From: MWCR01 sp049325475
Lineage (GTDB): Bacteria; Patescibacteriota; Patescibacteriia; 2-12-FULL-60-25
DNA: 64,000 nt
Direction: 5' to 3'
Assembly: GCA_049325475.1 (NCBI GenBank)
Contig: JBMOLN010000004.1
Location: 62,001-126,000, forward strand
The notes beneath the pieces were generated by a model. That model was given only the letters and a program-made list of their open reading frames with translations. It had not been told where the DNA came from and ran no database searches. The translations under genes and the position numbers were made by a program. Shown here piece by piece: positions 50,409 through 58,967 of the stretch; positions within the stretch are counted from its first letter, which is position 1, and each line of letters begins with the position of its first letter.

Positions 50409-50681
50409 TTAGCTACTTTGTTCGTTAAGTAATTTAGGTTCCCCGGCTTCCTGAATCGGGCCGTGCTGGGATTCGTATTTGCGGATGTTGTCTTCCAGGG
50501 CGCGGACGATGCGTTTCATGTGCGCCGGGCTGACGATTAAGCGGGAGACGAGTTCTCCTTGCGGAGGATGCGCGAACATGAAGTCCAGCACAAATTCTTC
50601 TTTTGCATGCATTACTTGCATCATGTTGGCATAGCGCCCCTGCAAAATCTCATCAGGAGCTTTGATATTTAATTCGGGCAT
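50409..50681 (-). CDS. DUF3467 family protein
   Basis: 90 residues, recognised from YANMMQVMHAKEEFVLDFMF followed by LIVSPAHMKRIVRALEDNIR, the conserved core of DUF3467. Function is unknown, although the family is widespread. It is located between dnaJ and dnaK in the same direction, 68 bases from the former; it may share heat-shock control by position. A short GAATTACAAATTACAAATTA array sits upstream. Confidence 0.85.
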   Translation of the reverse strand: MPELNIKAPDEILQGRYANMMQVMHAKEEFVLDFMFAHPPQGELVSRLIVSPAHMKRIVRALEDNIRKYESQHGPIQEAGEPKLLNEQSS

Positions 50682-50806
50682 ACTTTAATCAATTACGAAT
50701 TACAAATTACAAATTACCAATGTTGGAATCGCTCCGCGATATATTTATACCAAACATCCGGAAGTCCTTCCCCCTTAATAAGGTGGGAAGGGTTTGGGAT
50801 GAGGGA

Positions 50807-52759
50807 TTAGTCTTTCTTCTCCTCAAAATCCGCTTCTTTGGCGTCGTCATCCTTTTTCTCTTCGCCTTGAGGCTGATCGGTTGCACCGGACTGTTCAGCT
50901 CCGTGCTCCGGACTTTGTGCTTCGGACTGTGCAGATTGCTGCTGCGCCTGATACATTGCGGCGCCGACTTTTTGCGCTGCTGTGGCCAGTTCGTCCGAGA
51001 CTTTTTTAATGGCTTCCAAATCATCTCCATCTTTAATCTTTTTCAGTTCTTCGAGTTTTTCTTCTACGGCCTTTTTATCATCGGCGCCGGCCTTGTCTCC
51101 CGCTTCTTTAAGCATCTTTTCAGTGGTGTAGATCATGGTTTCGGCCATGTTTTTGATTTCGATGGATTCTTTCTTTTTCTTGTCTTCTTCGGCATGCGCT
51201 TCGGCATCTTTTTTCATCTTTTCGATTTCATCCTTGGATAAGTTGGTAGAGGCGGTGATGGTTATTTTGGCTTCTTTGTTAGTGCCTTTGTCCAAGGCTT
51301 TAACGTTTAAAATGCCGTTGGCGTCAATGTCGAATGTGACTTCGATTTGCGGAACGCCGCGCGGCGCCATGGGGATGCCGGATAATGTAAAGCGGCCCAA
51401 ACTGCGGTTGTCATTGGCCATTTCGCGCTCGCCTTGCAATACGACGATCTCGACAGATGGTTGATTGTCAGCTGCGGTGGAGAAAATCTGGGACTTGGAA
51501 GTCGGAATGGTGGTATTGCGCTCAATAAGCTTTGTCATGACGCCGCCCAAAGTCTCTAGGCCAAGCGATAAAGGAGTGACATCAAGCAAGAGCAGGTCGC
51601 CTTTGATGTCGCCTTGCAGGTTGCCGGCTTGTACGGCCGCGCCAATGGCCACAACTTCATCAGGATTGACCGTGACATTGGGCTTTTTGCCAAAAAACTT
51701 TTCAACAGCCTGCTGAACCAGGGGCATGCGAGTCATGCCGCCGACCAAAATTACTTCGTTAATTTCGCCGGCAGAGAGCTTGGCATCGGCCAAAGCTTTT
51801 TTGCAAGGTTCCAGAGTTTTGTCCACCAAGTCTCCAACCAATTCTTCCAGCTTGGCGCGTGAGAGTTTTATCATCAAATGTTTGGCGCCGGTTGAATCCT
51901 GAGCAATGAATGGTTGGTTGAGCTCGGTTTCCATGGCGCTGGAGAGCTCAATCTTGGCTTTTTCGGCCGCATCTTTGACGCGCTGAAGGGCAATCGGATC
52001 CTTGGACAAATCCAAACCTTCTTGTTTTTTAAATTCTTCAATGGCCCACTTGATGATGACCTGGTCAAAATCGTCGCCGCCCAAATGCGTGTCGCCGTTG
52101 GTAGCAAGGACCTCGACCGTGTTTTGCGAAGTGGCGGCATCAAAAGCGACCTCCAGAACGGATACGTCAAAAGTTCCGCCGCCTAAGTCGTAAACCACGA
52201 TTTTTTGGTCTTTTTTCTGATCAAAACCATAGGCCAAAGCTGCAGCCGTTGGTTCGTTGATAATGCGCTTAACCTTGAGGCCGGCGATTTCGCCCGCGAC
52301 TTTGGTGGCTTGGCGCTGGGAATCATCAAAATAAGCCGGAACAGTAATGATGGCTTCTTCAATCTTTTCGCCGATTTTGGCTTCCGCGTCGGCTTTCAGC
52401 TTTTGCAAAACCATGGCCGAAATTTCTTCGGGCGCATATTCTTTACCGGCCATGACAACGCGCACGCCATCGCCTTTTTGCACGATTTTGTACGGCAGCC
52501 ACTCTTTATCGCGCTGAACTTCCGGGTCATCCCAGCGGCGTCCGATCAATCTTTTGATGGAAAATAAAGTGTTTTCAGGATTAACGGCGGCCTGGCGTTT
52601 GGCGAGCTGGCCAACGAGACGTTCGTTATTTTTGGAAATCGCAACAATAGAAGGAGTTGTTCTGTTGCCTTCCGCATTTTCCAAAACTTTGGGCTGGCCG
52701 CCTTCTACAACGGCCATGCAGGAATTTGTTGTACCTAAGTCGATACCTAATATTTTCAT
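50807..52759 (-). CDS. dnaK: Chaperone DnaK (Hsp70)
   Basis: 650 residues. Opens with KILGIDLGTTNSCMAVVEGG, the phosphate-1 motif; VYDLGGGTFDVS near 190 is phosphate-2, LVGGMTRMPLVQ near 325 the adenosine motif; the interdomain linker reads GDLLLLDVTPLS near 383. The substrate-binding domain and a Gln/Glu-rich lid tail (QSAQSEAQSPEHGAEQSGAT ... EEKKD) follow. Central Hsp70, working with GrpE and DnaJ. It has no direct ribosome-binding site, and an AGCTGATGGCTGATGGC array lies upstream. Confidence 0.98.
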   Translation of the reverse strand: MKILGIDLGTTNSCMAVVEGGQPKVLENAEGNRTTPSIVAISKNNERLVGQLAKRQAAVNPENTLFSIKRLIGRRWDDPEVQRDKEWLPYKIVQKGDGVRVVMAGKEYAPEEISAMVLQKLKADAEAKIGEKIEEAIITVPAYFDDSQRQATKVAGEIAGLKVKRIINEPTAAALAYGFDQKKDQKIVVYDLGGGTFDVSVLEVAFDAATSQNTVEVLATNGDTHLGGDDFDQVIIKWAIEEFKKQEGLDLSKDPIALQRVKDAAEKAKIELSSAMETELNQPFIAQDSTGAKHLMIKLSRAKLEELVGDLVDKTLEPCKKALADAKLSAGEINEVILVGGMTRMPLVQQAVEKFFGKKPNVTVNPDEVVAIGAAVQAGNLQGDIKGDLLLLDVTPLSLGLETLGGVMTKLIERNTTIPTSKSQIFSTAADNQPSVEIVVLQGEREMANDNRSLGRFTLSGIPMAPRGVPQIEVTFDIDANGILNVKALDKGTNKEAKITITASTNLSKDEIEKMKKDAEAHAEEDKKKKESIEIKNMAETMIYTTEKMLKEAGDKAGADDKKAVEEKLEELKKIKDGDDLEAIKKVSDELATAAQKVGAAMYQAQQQSAQSEAQSPEHGAEQSGATDQPQGEEKKDDDAKEADFEEKKD

Positions 52760-52769
52760 AAACTTTTTT

Positions 52770-52920
52770 AGCTTTTAGCTGATGGCTGATGGCATTTAGC
52801 TTTAATCATCATCAGTAAAATTATTAATTTAAGTTATTCTTACGTCGTAAGTCTTAACGTCGTAACGTCATAACGGAACCAAGCAAGTCTCCGTTATGAA
52901 CGTTATGACATTAGGACGTT
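52770..52920. repeat. AGCTGATGGC and CGTAACGTCATAACGG word arrays
   Basis: 52770-52804 repeats TTAGCTGATGGCTGATGG; 52839-52920 repeats TTACGTCGTAAGTCTTAACG with an inverted half (CGTTATGACATTAGGACG). Confidence 0.75.
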
Positions 52921-53357
52921 TATTCGTTGGTTTTCTTTACATCAATTTTAATGGTTTTGGGTTTGGCTTCCGGGGATTTGGGAATAGTTACTTTGAGCAT
53001 GCCGTCTTTGTACTCGGCCTCCGCTTTATCATCCTCAACACGGGATGGAAGATTGACTTGGCGGAAGATTTGGCCGGCGCGAATTTCTTTGCGGTAATAA
53101 TTTTTATCGTCGACCTCTGTTTTGCGTTCGCAGGATCCTTTGATAGTTAACACGCCGTTTTCAACTTCGATACTGATTTTTTTAGGATCAACTCCGGCCA
53201 GAGGAGTTTCGATGATAACCGAATCCTTGGTATCGTACATGTCGATCGGCGGGATGAGTCCGCCTTTTTTGGCAGAAACCATGGGAACGCTTTTGAAAAA
53301 ATCATCAAACTCTTCGAATGGTTCAAAGAACGGCGACCATTTTGCTAAATTAGACAT
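52920..53357 (-). CDS. Small heat-shock protein Hsp20
   Basis: 145 residues of the alpha-crystallin family: PLAGVDPKKISIEVENGVLT near 70-90 and the C-terminal GMLKVTIPKSPEAKP motif. It holds unfolding proteins for the Hsp70/ClpB system. Insertion of an sHsp gene between grpE and dnaK is uncommon in well-studied genomes. Its 3' end overlaps the word array before dnaK. Confidence 0.92.
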   Translation of the reverse strand: MSNLAKWSPFFEPFEEFDDFFKSVPMVSAKKGGLIPPIDMYDTKDSVIIETPLAGVDPKKISIEVENGVLTIKGSCERKTEVDDKNYYRKEIRAGQIFRQVNLPSRVEDDKAEAEYKDGMLKVTIPKSPEAKPKTIKIDVKKTNE

Positions 53358-53383
53358 AGATTTTTAAATGACTGAGATTTATC

Positions 53384-53445
53384 ATGTAGTGACAAGTCTC
53401 GACTTGTCCTTACTATGTAGTAACAAGTCTCGACTTGGCCTTGCT
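53384..53445. repeat. 31-bp tandem repeat with internal palindrome
   Basis: Two adjacent 31-base units (53384-53414, 53415-53445), four differences, each built on ACAAGTCTCGACTTG(T), a stem-loop. Lies in the hsp20-grpE gap. Confidence 0.8.
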
Positions 53446-53969
53446 TAGTTAATTGAGTTAACTATGACTTTGGCCGGGCGGAGAATTGTGCCTTTAAGCT
53501 TCCAGCCGGTTTGCACGGTTTTAAGAATTTGATCTTGCGGTTGATTCGGGTCTTCCTCCTTTCCCACGGCATTATGAATCAGAGGGTCAAACGTGCCCGC
53601 CGTGTCCACACGTTCGAGCCCGATATTGTTAAACATTTCTTCCCAGAGATGGTTGACGGCTTTGATACCGATGAACCAGTTTTCCAATTGCTTGCGTTCG
53701 GCTTCCGGGACTTTTGAGAGATCCGGCATGTGTTCCAGAGCGGATTCGAATTGGTCTATGGCCGGGAGCAATTCCATCAACATTTGTTCATGAGCGTATT
53801 TGGAAAAATTTTGTTGTTTTTCTTTAAATTCTCTTTGCAGATTTTCATAATCTGCCATAGCGCGTTTCCATCCGGCGAGATACTCGGCGCACTTGGCGCA
53901 ATCAGCCGGTTCGGGAGATTGATCCGCAATGTTATTGTTTTCCTGGTCTTTATTCTTTTTGGTCGACAT
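53445..53969 (-). CDS. grpE: Nucleotide exchange factor GrpE
   Basis: 174 residues from the ATG at 53969 (MSTKKNKDQENNNIADQSPE); a slightly longer start at 53975 exists. A coiled-coil N-terminus (WKRAMADYENLQREFKEKQQ) and the C-terminal beta domain signature LKGTILRPAKVIVN near 160-173 match GrpE. It removes ADP from DnaK. It overlaps the end of hrcA by about 20 bases, so the two are co-transcribed. Confidence 0.95.
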   Translation of the reverse strand: MSTKKNKDQENNNIADQSPEPADCAKCAEYLAGWKRAMADYENLQREFKEKQQNFSKYAHEQMLMELLPAIDQFESALEHMPDLSKVPEAERKQLENWFIGIKAVNHLWEEMFNNIGLERVDTAGTFDPLIHNAVGKEEDPNQPQDQILKTVQTGWKLKGTILRPAKVIVNSIN

Positions 53970-54654
53970 AATCATTATGTAATAAATCCATTATTTTTTT
54001 GATAATTGAAATTGATAATCCGTAATCCATTCTCATCGGTCCCAAGATTCCAAACGTGTATCCGCCGGGAAGAGAGGTGATGACCGTGCCGCACATGGAA
54101 CCGAACGGGCAGTCGTTGCCAAGAAATACCGAGGGTTTGTCGTAGTGCTTGCTGTGCATGATGCTTAAGACTTCGTCCAAGCGATCCAATACGTCGCTCA
54201 TGGAGACTATGCGGTTCCAATCCTTGAATTCAGGCTGGGTGAATAAATGAGAGAGGCCGGTATAATAGCTGTCGTTTTCGGCCAGACTGACGATTACTGC
54301 GTTTTGCGCGAGCTCGGCGGCAACTTTGGCCAAGGCTTTGACCGTAACCACATCCTTGCCAAAGGCTTGCGCGACACTTTCCAGATCTTTATTTTCTTTT
54401 TTGGACAAAATGCGGGGCTGGAGAATATTTTCAATATAGTATTGATAACCTTTTTCCGTAGGGATGCGTCCGGATGATGTATGCGGCTGCATGATGTAAC
54501 CGTCTTTTTCCAAAACCGCAAAATAATTGCGCACCGTGGCCGGACTGATATTCAGATTGTACCGATCAACCAAATACTGCGAGCCGATGGGTTCGCCGGT
54601 GGCAATGACTTGCTCAATTACATAGGTAAAGATTTTTTGTAATCGCTCATCCAT
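53950..54654 (-). CDS. hrcA: Heat-inducible transcription repressor HrcA, short form
   Basis: 234 residues, about 100 shorter than the common HrcA length (about 340). The winged-helix domain spans 1-80 (ISPATVRNYFAVLEKDGYIM, then HTSSGRIPTEKGYQYYIENI), and a reduced GAF-like domain follows, ending MDYGLSISIIKKIMDLLH. The missing part probably includes the inserted dimerisation segment, but this needs alignment. It represses clpB and its own operon through CIRCE. The ATG at 54654 directly follows the CIRCE hairpin with no ribosome-binding site. Confidence 0.92.
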   Translation of the reverse strand: MDERLQKIFTYVIEQVIATGEPIGSQYLVDRYNLNISPATVRNYFAVLEKDGYIMQPHTSSGRIPTEKGYQYYIENILQPRILSKKENKDLESVAQAFGKDVVTVKALAKVAAELAQNAVIVSLAENDSYYTGLSHLFTQPEFKDWNRIVSMSDVLDRLDEVLSIMHSKHYDKPSVFLGNDCPFGSMCGTVITSLPGGYTFGILGPMRMDYGLSISIIKKIMDLLHNDYVDQKE

Positions 54655-54655
54655 A

Positions 54656-54682
54656 TTAGCACTCGCAGTAAAAGAGTGCTAA
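54656..54682 (-). promoter_or_regulatory. Perfect CIRCE operator before hrcA
   Basis: TTAGCACTC-N9-GAGTGCTAA. It directly abuts the ATG of hrcA and forms the whole predicted 5' leader. Confidence 0.97.
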
Positions 54683-54683
54683 C

Positions 54684-54713
54684 AATATAACTCATGTTCG
54701 CATCAAGCGTCAA
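54684..54713 (-). promoter_or_regulatory. Promoter of the hrcA-grpE-hsp20-dnaK-dnaJ cluster
   Basis: Minus strand TTGACG (54713-54708), 18 bases, TATATT (54689-54684). The -10 ends one base before CIRCE, so HrcA binding would cover the start site. Confidence 0.75.
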
Positions 54714-54760
54714 GAATTAAAAAAAGGCCTTAATTAGCCAAGATGTTGCTAAAAAAATCA

Positions 54761-54769
54761 TTATCCACA
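54761..54769 (+). promoter_or_regulatory. Single perfect DnaA box
   Basis: TTATCCACA between the divergent hrcA and 54874 promoters. Confidence 0.4.
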
Positions 54770-54803
54770 AGTGAACGTCTTTCCTGCAATAAAGATTTCA
54801 GCC

Positions 54804-54832
54804 TTGACAAAAGCTGAAAAAGCCCCTATATT
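54804..54832 (+). promoter_or_regulatory. Strong promoter of the 54874 gene
   Basis: TTGACA (54804-54809), 17 bases, TATATT (54827-54832), followed by AAGGAGG just before ATG 54874. Confidence 0.85.
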
Positions 54833-54873
54833 GCCCATACAAATTCTGTTAAGATGAGAATAAGGAGGATGAA

Positions 54874-55209
54874 ATGTCGCAAAGAGCCCTCAACCTGACG
54901 GAAATCATTCAAGAAGCTCAACGCGAGCTGATCAAACGAGGGTATCTTTACCCCACCGTGGATGACGCTCTTTCATACATCGAACATCCCGACCATTTCC
55001 CCAAAAAATCTTTGGCCGAGCAAATCGAGATGGCACGCGCCAAGCTCGTGGAGCTGGGCCACGAAAATCCGGACACGGAGACCGTGGTGGCCTTCCTCGA
55101 CGATCCTGATTCGTTTAAGGATACCGGCAGTCACAAAAGATACCGACGCATCAGCATTCCCCCTTCCTGGGAGGATGACGACGCGGTATTCGACGGCCAT
55201 GGTATGTAA
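54874..55209 (+). CDS. Unknown small protein with internal duplication
   Basis: 111 residues. Two tandem 35-residue repeats: LTEIIQEAQRELIKRGYLYP...DDALSYIEHPDHF (8-42) and LAEQIEMARAKLVELGHENP...TVVAFLDDPDSF (47-81), each a helix-loop-helix. No membrane segment, acidic. Family unknown. All signals (promoter, AAGGAGG, terminator) are close to consensus, as in the other isolated genes. The tail ends DAVFDGHGM. Confidence 0.72.
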   Translation: MSQRALNLTEIIQEAQRELIKRGYLYPTVDDALSYIEHPDHFPKKSLAEQIEMARAKLVELGHENPDTETVVAFLDDPDSFKDTGSHKRYRRISIPPSWEDDDAVFDGHGM

Positions 55210-55220
55210 TTTCTTTCTTT

Positions 55221-55243
55221 TCCCGCCCGTGCGGGATTTTTTT
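55221..55243 (+). terminator. Intrinsic terminator of the 54874 gene
   Basis: TCCCGC-CCGT-GCGGGA followed by seven T. Confidence 0.85.
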
Positions 55244-55248
55244 ATTAG

Positions 55249-55410
55249 TATTCCCTCACCCCGTCTCATTTCATTCGCCGACCCTCCCCCGCACGCAAGG
55301 GAGGGTTTAAGGTATTTGAATAAGGTTCAAGGATTAATGATGAAGTCGATACGTCAGAAGTCTATACGTCAAAAAACGTGGTTCGAGGTTCGAAATTCGC
55401 GGTTCGATTG
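55249..55410. repeat. CCCTCACCCCGTCTC repeat and word arrays
   Basis: 55249-55306 is CCCTCACCCCGTCTC with CCCTCCCCCGCACGCAAGGG; 55336-55374 repeats GTCGATACGTCAGAAGTC; 55376-55406 repeats GTTCGAGGTTCGAAATTC. Confidence 0.65.
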
Positions 55411-55413
55411 GTT

Positions 55414-56655
55414 TTATTCATACTGCAAAGCCCGGATTGCATTTTTATCTGCGGCGCGCTTGGCCGGGATGTAGCCGAAAATGATGCCGATGGCGGTTGA
55501 AACACCCAAGCCCATGACTACGCCATCCCAAGGGATCATAAAGATCCAGTTTTCCGATTCAAATGCGCGCAAAGCTTGTATGCCAAGCCAGGAAATGGCA
55601 ATTCCGGCCATAACTCCGACAATGCCGCCGATGATGCAAAGCACAACTGCTTCGACCAGGAATTGTGAAAGAATGTCGCCGGGGCGCGCGCCCACGGCTT
55701 TGCGCAAACCGATTTCACGGGTACGCTCGGTGACTGTGACAAACATGATGTTCATGATACCTACGCCGCCAACTATGAGCGAAATGGCGGCAATTGAAGC
55801 CAGTAATATTTGTAAAATATCCCCGATCATGCCGGCGCGTTCGGCGGTATCTTCCTGACCGGCAATAAAAAAATCATCTTCAGCCAGATTGCCCTCGGGA
55901 TTGTCGATATTGTGCGTGTCGCGCAAAATAATTCTAACCCTCTCCTTTGCTTCTTCAATTGGCATCTGGCCGGTTTTTACGTTTAAGAATAAAACATAAT
56001 CCTGATTCAGATCGCGCAGAATGCTGGTAATGGGAACATAAATAACCTGATCCAGATTGGTAAAAAATCTGGTTCCGGCTTTATCAAGCACGCCGATTAC
56101 GCGGTAATTATTTTTTTTGATCTTGATTCTTTTACCGATCGGATCTTCTTGACCGAAAATTTCCCGAGCAACATCCACGCCCAAAACGGCAACCCTGTTT
56201 TTGCCGTCTACATCAGACTCGCTGATAAAATCACCATCTCTGATTTCGGTATTATAAATAATCAATTCGTCTTGAGTGATTCCCGCTACCCTGTTTGTAA
56301 TACTGATATTTTGATATTCAACCAGTAGATCGGAATAATAACTTGCGCTGACGGCGCTGATCCAGTTTTCTTTGCGCAGTCTGTAATAATCGTCCATATC
56401 CACTGATTGCTTTTGCATCATATTGGGCGGTCCTGCGCCGCCGCTGCCGTCTCCGGGGCCGCTACGAACTATCAACAGATCCGAACCAAAAGACGCTACT
56501 TGGCCTAAAATATAATTTTCAGCGGCTTGACCTACGGACAGCATTAAGATGACGGACATGACGCCAATGACTATGCCCAACATTGTCAAAGCAGCCCTGC
56601 GCCGGTTGCGAAACAGGTTTTGCATGGAAATGTTGAGCAGATCGTTAAGTTTCAT
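55414..56655 (-). CDS. MacB/FtsX-type ABC transporter permease (1)
   Basis: 413 residues. An N-terminal helix (about 20-40, RAALTMLGIVIGVMSVILML), a large extracytoplasmic MacB periplasmic-core-like domain (about 45-270), and three C-terminal FtsX-type helices with the motif TERTREIGLRKAVGARPGDI near 308-327. Such permeases couple with LolD/MacB-type ATPases to export or extract lipids, peptides or drugs across the envelope. Homologous to the second permease (56806); the two probably form a heterodimer. Confidence 0.9.
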   Translation of the reverse strand: MKLNDLLNISMQNLFRNRRRAALTMLGIVIGVMSVILMLSVGQAAENYILGQVASFGSDLLIVRSGPGDGSGGAGPPNMMQKQSVDMDDYYRLRKENWISAVSASYYSDLLVEYQNISITNRVAGITQDELIIYNTEIRDGDFISESDVDGKNRVAVLGVDVAREIFGQEDPIGKRIKIKKNNYRVIGVLDKAGTRFFTNLDQVIYVPITSILRDLNQDYVLFLNVKTGQMPIEEAKERVRIILRDTHNIDNPEGNLAEDDFFIAGQEDTAERAGMIGDILQILLASIAAISLIVGGVGIMNIMFVTVTERTREIGLRKAVGARPGDILSQFLVEAVVLCIIGGIVGVMAGIAISWLGIQALRAFESENWIFMIPWDGVVMGLGVSTAIGIIFGYIPAKRAADKNAIRALQYE

Positions 56656-56805
56656 AATACTGTCTAAACCTTGTCACCCTCTATCCCTCTCCGCAGTACT
56701 GTGGAGAGACCTTTGCCCCGCGTGCAAGGGAAAGGAGCTGGTGGTGGAGAATATATAAATAATCATGTTAATCATTTTTTAATCATGTAAATCATGGTTC
56801 AAGTT

Positions 56806-58038
56806 TTATTCATTCTTCCGCAATGCGACGATGGGATCGAGTTTGGAGGCGGTTTTGGCGGGAGCGTAGCCAAAGATCAATCCCACCAAAGTAGATACGA
56901 CTACGCCAAAAATGATGCCGTTTACGGAAATCATAAAAGTCCAGCCCGCCAAATAACTGTTAATTATTTGTATGGCCAGCCAAGCGGTAAAAGAGCCGAG
57001 AATGACACCGCCAAGTCCGCCGCCCAAGGTCAGCATAACGGCTTCGGTTAAGAACTGGTTCAAGACTTGGCTGTTGCTGGCGCCGATGGCTTTGCGCAAA
57101 CCGACCTCTTGCGTGCGCTCGGTGACGCTGACGTACATGATATTCATGATCCCCACACCGCCGACCAAAAGCGATATGGCCGCGATCGCGGAAAGCAAAA
57201 TCTGCAAAACGCCGGTTATGGAGGTAACGATTTCGGCCGCTTCGTCGGCAGTTGAAACATAAAAATCGTCTTTAGACAGATCTCCTTCGGGATTATCGAT
57301 ATCATGCAATTCCCTCATTTTAATCTCGAGACGGAATTTGGCTTCTTCGGTAGGCAAAGGGGTTTTAACGGTCATGTACTGAAAAGTATCATAATTATAC
57401 TGGTCCATAAGCGTTGTCGCGGGGATATAAACCATTTCGTCCATATTCTGAAAAAATCTGCTCCCGATCTTGTCCATGACTCCGATAATGCGGTAATTGG
57501 CATTGCCCAGTTTAACGCTTTTGCCCAGAGCATTGCCCCGGCCATAAAAATTCTCTTCGATAGTTGATCCCAAAACAGCCACCCTGTTACGGCTGTCAAA
57601 TTGATCTTGGGTGATAAAATAACCCTCTTTTACATTATAATCATTGATTAATGCCTCGTCGGGAGAGGTGCCTGTTATCTGGATATTTTGATTCCGGCCT
57701 TCATGCTGCAATAAGTCGGATTTAATAATAGTTCCGCTTACCGCGTCGATCCAAAGTTCGCGCTTTAAAGATTTCAGATCATCAAGAGTCAGTACCTGCT
57801 CAACAAAAGGAGACGGATTGGTTGTCTGTCCTTCCAGAGTTCCGCTTTCCATGAAAAGCACATCCGATCCAAAACCCGAAATTTGGTCCAAAATAAAAGA
57901 TTCGGCCGATTCGCCGATGGAAAGCGCCAGGATGACCGCGGCAATGCCGATTATCATGCCGAGCATTGTTAAAAGCGACCTGTTTCGAGTTCTAAGCAGG
58001 CTCTGATAGGAACTGGAGAAGAGGTCGGAGAGTTTCAT
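56806..58038 (-). CDS. MacB/FtsX-type ABC transporter permease (2)
   Basis: 410 residues from the ATG at 58038 (MKLSDLFSSSYQSLLRTR). Same layout as the 55414 gene: an N-terminal helix at about 22-40, an extracytoplasmic core and three C-terminal helices with TERTQEVGLRKAIGASNSQV near 308-327. The frame extended to 58086 translates an AGCTGATAGCTGATAGC word array (LSAISHQLSAISYQL) and is rejected. No ribosome-binding site is visible. Confidence 0.9.
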   Translation of the reverse strand: MKLSDLFSSSYQSLLRTRNRSLLTMLGMIIGIAAVILALSIGESAESFILDQISGFGSDVLFMESGTLEGQTTNPSPFVEQVLTLDDLKSLKRELWIDAVSGTIIKSDLLQHEGRNQNIQITGTSPDEALINDYNVKEGYFITQDQFDSRNRVAVLGSTIEENFYGRGNALGKSVKLGNANYRIIGVMDKIGSRFFQNMDEMVYIPATTLMDQYNYDTFQYMTVKTPLPTEEAKFRLEIKMRELHDIDNPEGDLSKDDFYVSTADEAAEIVTSITGVLQILLSAIAAISLLVGGVGIMNIMYVSVTERTQEVGLRKAIGASNSQVLNQFLTEAVMLTLGGGLGGVILGSFTAWLAIQIINSYLAGWTFMISVNGIIFGVVVSTLVGLIFGYAPAKTASKLDPIVALRKNE

Positions 58039-58114
58039 AAGCTGATAGCTGATAGCTGATAGCTGATGACTGATAGCTGATAGCAAGCTACAAGCTAACA
58101 GCTAAAAGCTAACG
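58039..58114. repeat. AGCTGATAGCTGATAGCTGATAG word array
   Basis: Six or more near-perfect GCTGATA units followed by AAGCTACAAGCTAACAGCTA words; one of the cleanest arrays in the window. Confidence 0.85.
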
Positions 58115-58115
58115 G

Positions 58116-58868
58116 CTATTTTAGTAATTCCTTTTCGTTTCTGGCGATGCGGCGGTTGCGGACGATTTCATCGGATATTACTTTGCCGTCTTTGAGGCGG
58201 ATTTCGCGCTCGGCGTGCTCGGCTGTGTAGCGCTCGTGCGTGACGAGTATGACGGTGACGCATTGCTCAAGGTTCAGATCTTGCAGTAATTGCATAACCT
58301 GCATGCCGGATTTGGAGTCCAAGTTGCCTGTCGGCTCATCGGCGAAGATGACGGACGGTTTGCGGATCAGGGCGCGGGCAATGGCAACGCGCTGGCGCTC
58401 GCCGCCGGAGAGCTGGTTGGAAAGATTGTTGACGCGGTGCGAGAGGCCGACAGCTTCGATGGCTTCCAGAGCCATTTCATTCCGTTTATTGTGCGGAATA
58501 TTGGAATATAACAGCGGGAGTTTAACATTCTCGAGTACACTGGCTTTGGATAAAAGATTAAAAGACTGGAAAACAAAACCGATTTTTTCACCTCTTAAAC
58601 GGGCTTTATCATCTTCGGAGAATTCCGTGATATCGGTTCCTTCGAATTTATAGATACCCGATGTGGCGGAATCAAGCATGCCCAAAATATGCATCAAAGT
58701 TGATTTTCCGGAACCGGACGGGCCCATGATGGCCAAGAACTGGCCTTTGGGAACTTTAAAAGAAACATCATGCAAGACTTTGGTAATAATTTCTTCATTT
58801 TCGTATTGCTTGCTGACGTTCTCGACTTGGATGACAGTTTCCGTTAAACAACCTTTCACTTTGCTCAT
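58116..58868 (-). CDS. MacB/LolD-type ABC transporter ATPase
   Basis: 250 residues. Walker A GPSGSGKST near 50-58, Q-loop FVFQSFNLL near 98, ABC signature LSGGERQRVAIARAL near 153-167, Walker B VIFADEPTGNLDS near 173-185. The gene order ATPase, permease, permease, with a membrane fusion protein upstream, is that of a MacAB-like exporter. It energises transport by the two permeases. Confidence 0.94.
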   Translation of the reverse strand: MSKVKGCLTETVIQVENVSKQYENEEIITKVLHDVSFKVPKGQFLAIMGPSGSGKSTLMHILGMLDSATSGIYKFEGTDITEFSEDDKARLRGEKIGFVFQSFNLLSKASVLENVKLPLLYSNIPHNKRNEMALEAIEAVGLSHRVNNLSNQLSGGERQRVAIARALIRKPSVIFADEPTGNLDSKSGMQVMQLLQDLNLEQCVTVILVTHERYTAEHAEREIRLKDGKVISDEIVRNRRIARNEKELLK

Positions 58869-58967
58869 ACTTAATTAAACAATTAAATGATGAAAAAATG
58901 AAACAATGTCGGTTAAATTTTTTTCTTTATTTAATTCTTTCATTCTTTCATTCTTAACTCACGCTAT

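Noticed and set aside
53384..53445. CRISPR array
   Set aside because: Only two adjacent units without unique spacers; no cas genes in the window.
57985..58086. Extended N-terminus of the second permease (LSAISHQLSAISYQL)
   Set aside because: It is a translated word array; the Met at 58038 is followed by the family-like MKLSDLF start seen in the first permease (MKLNDLL).
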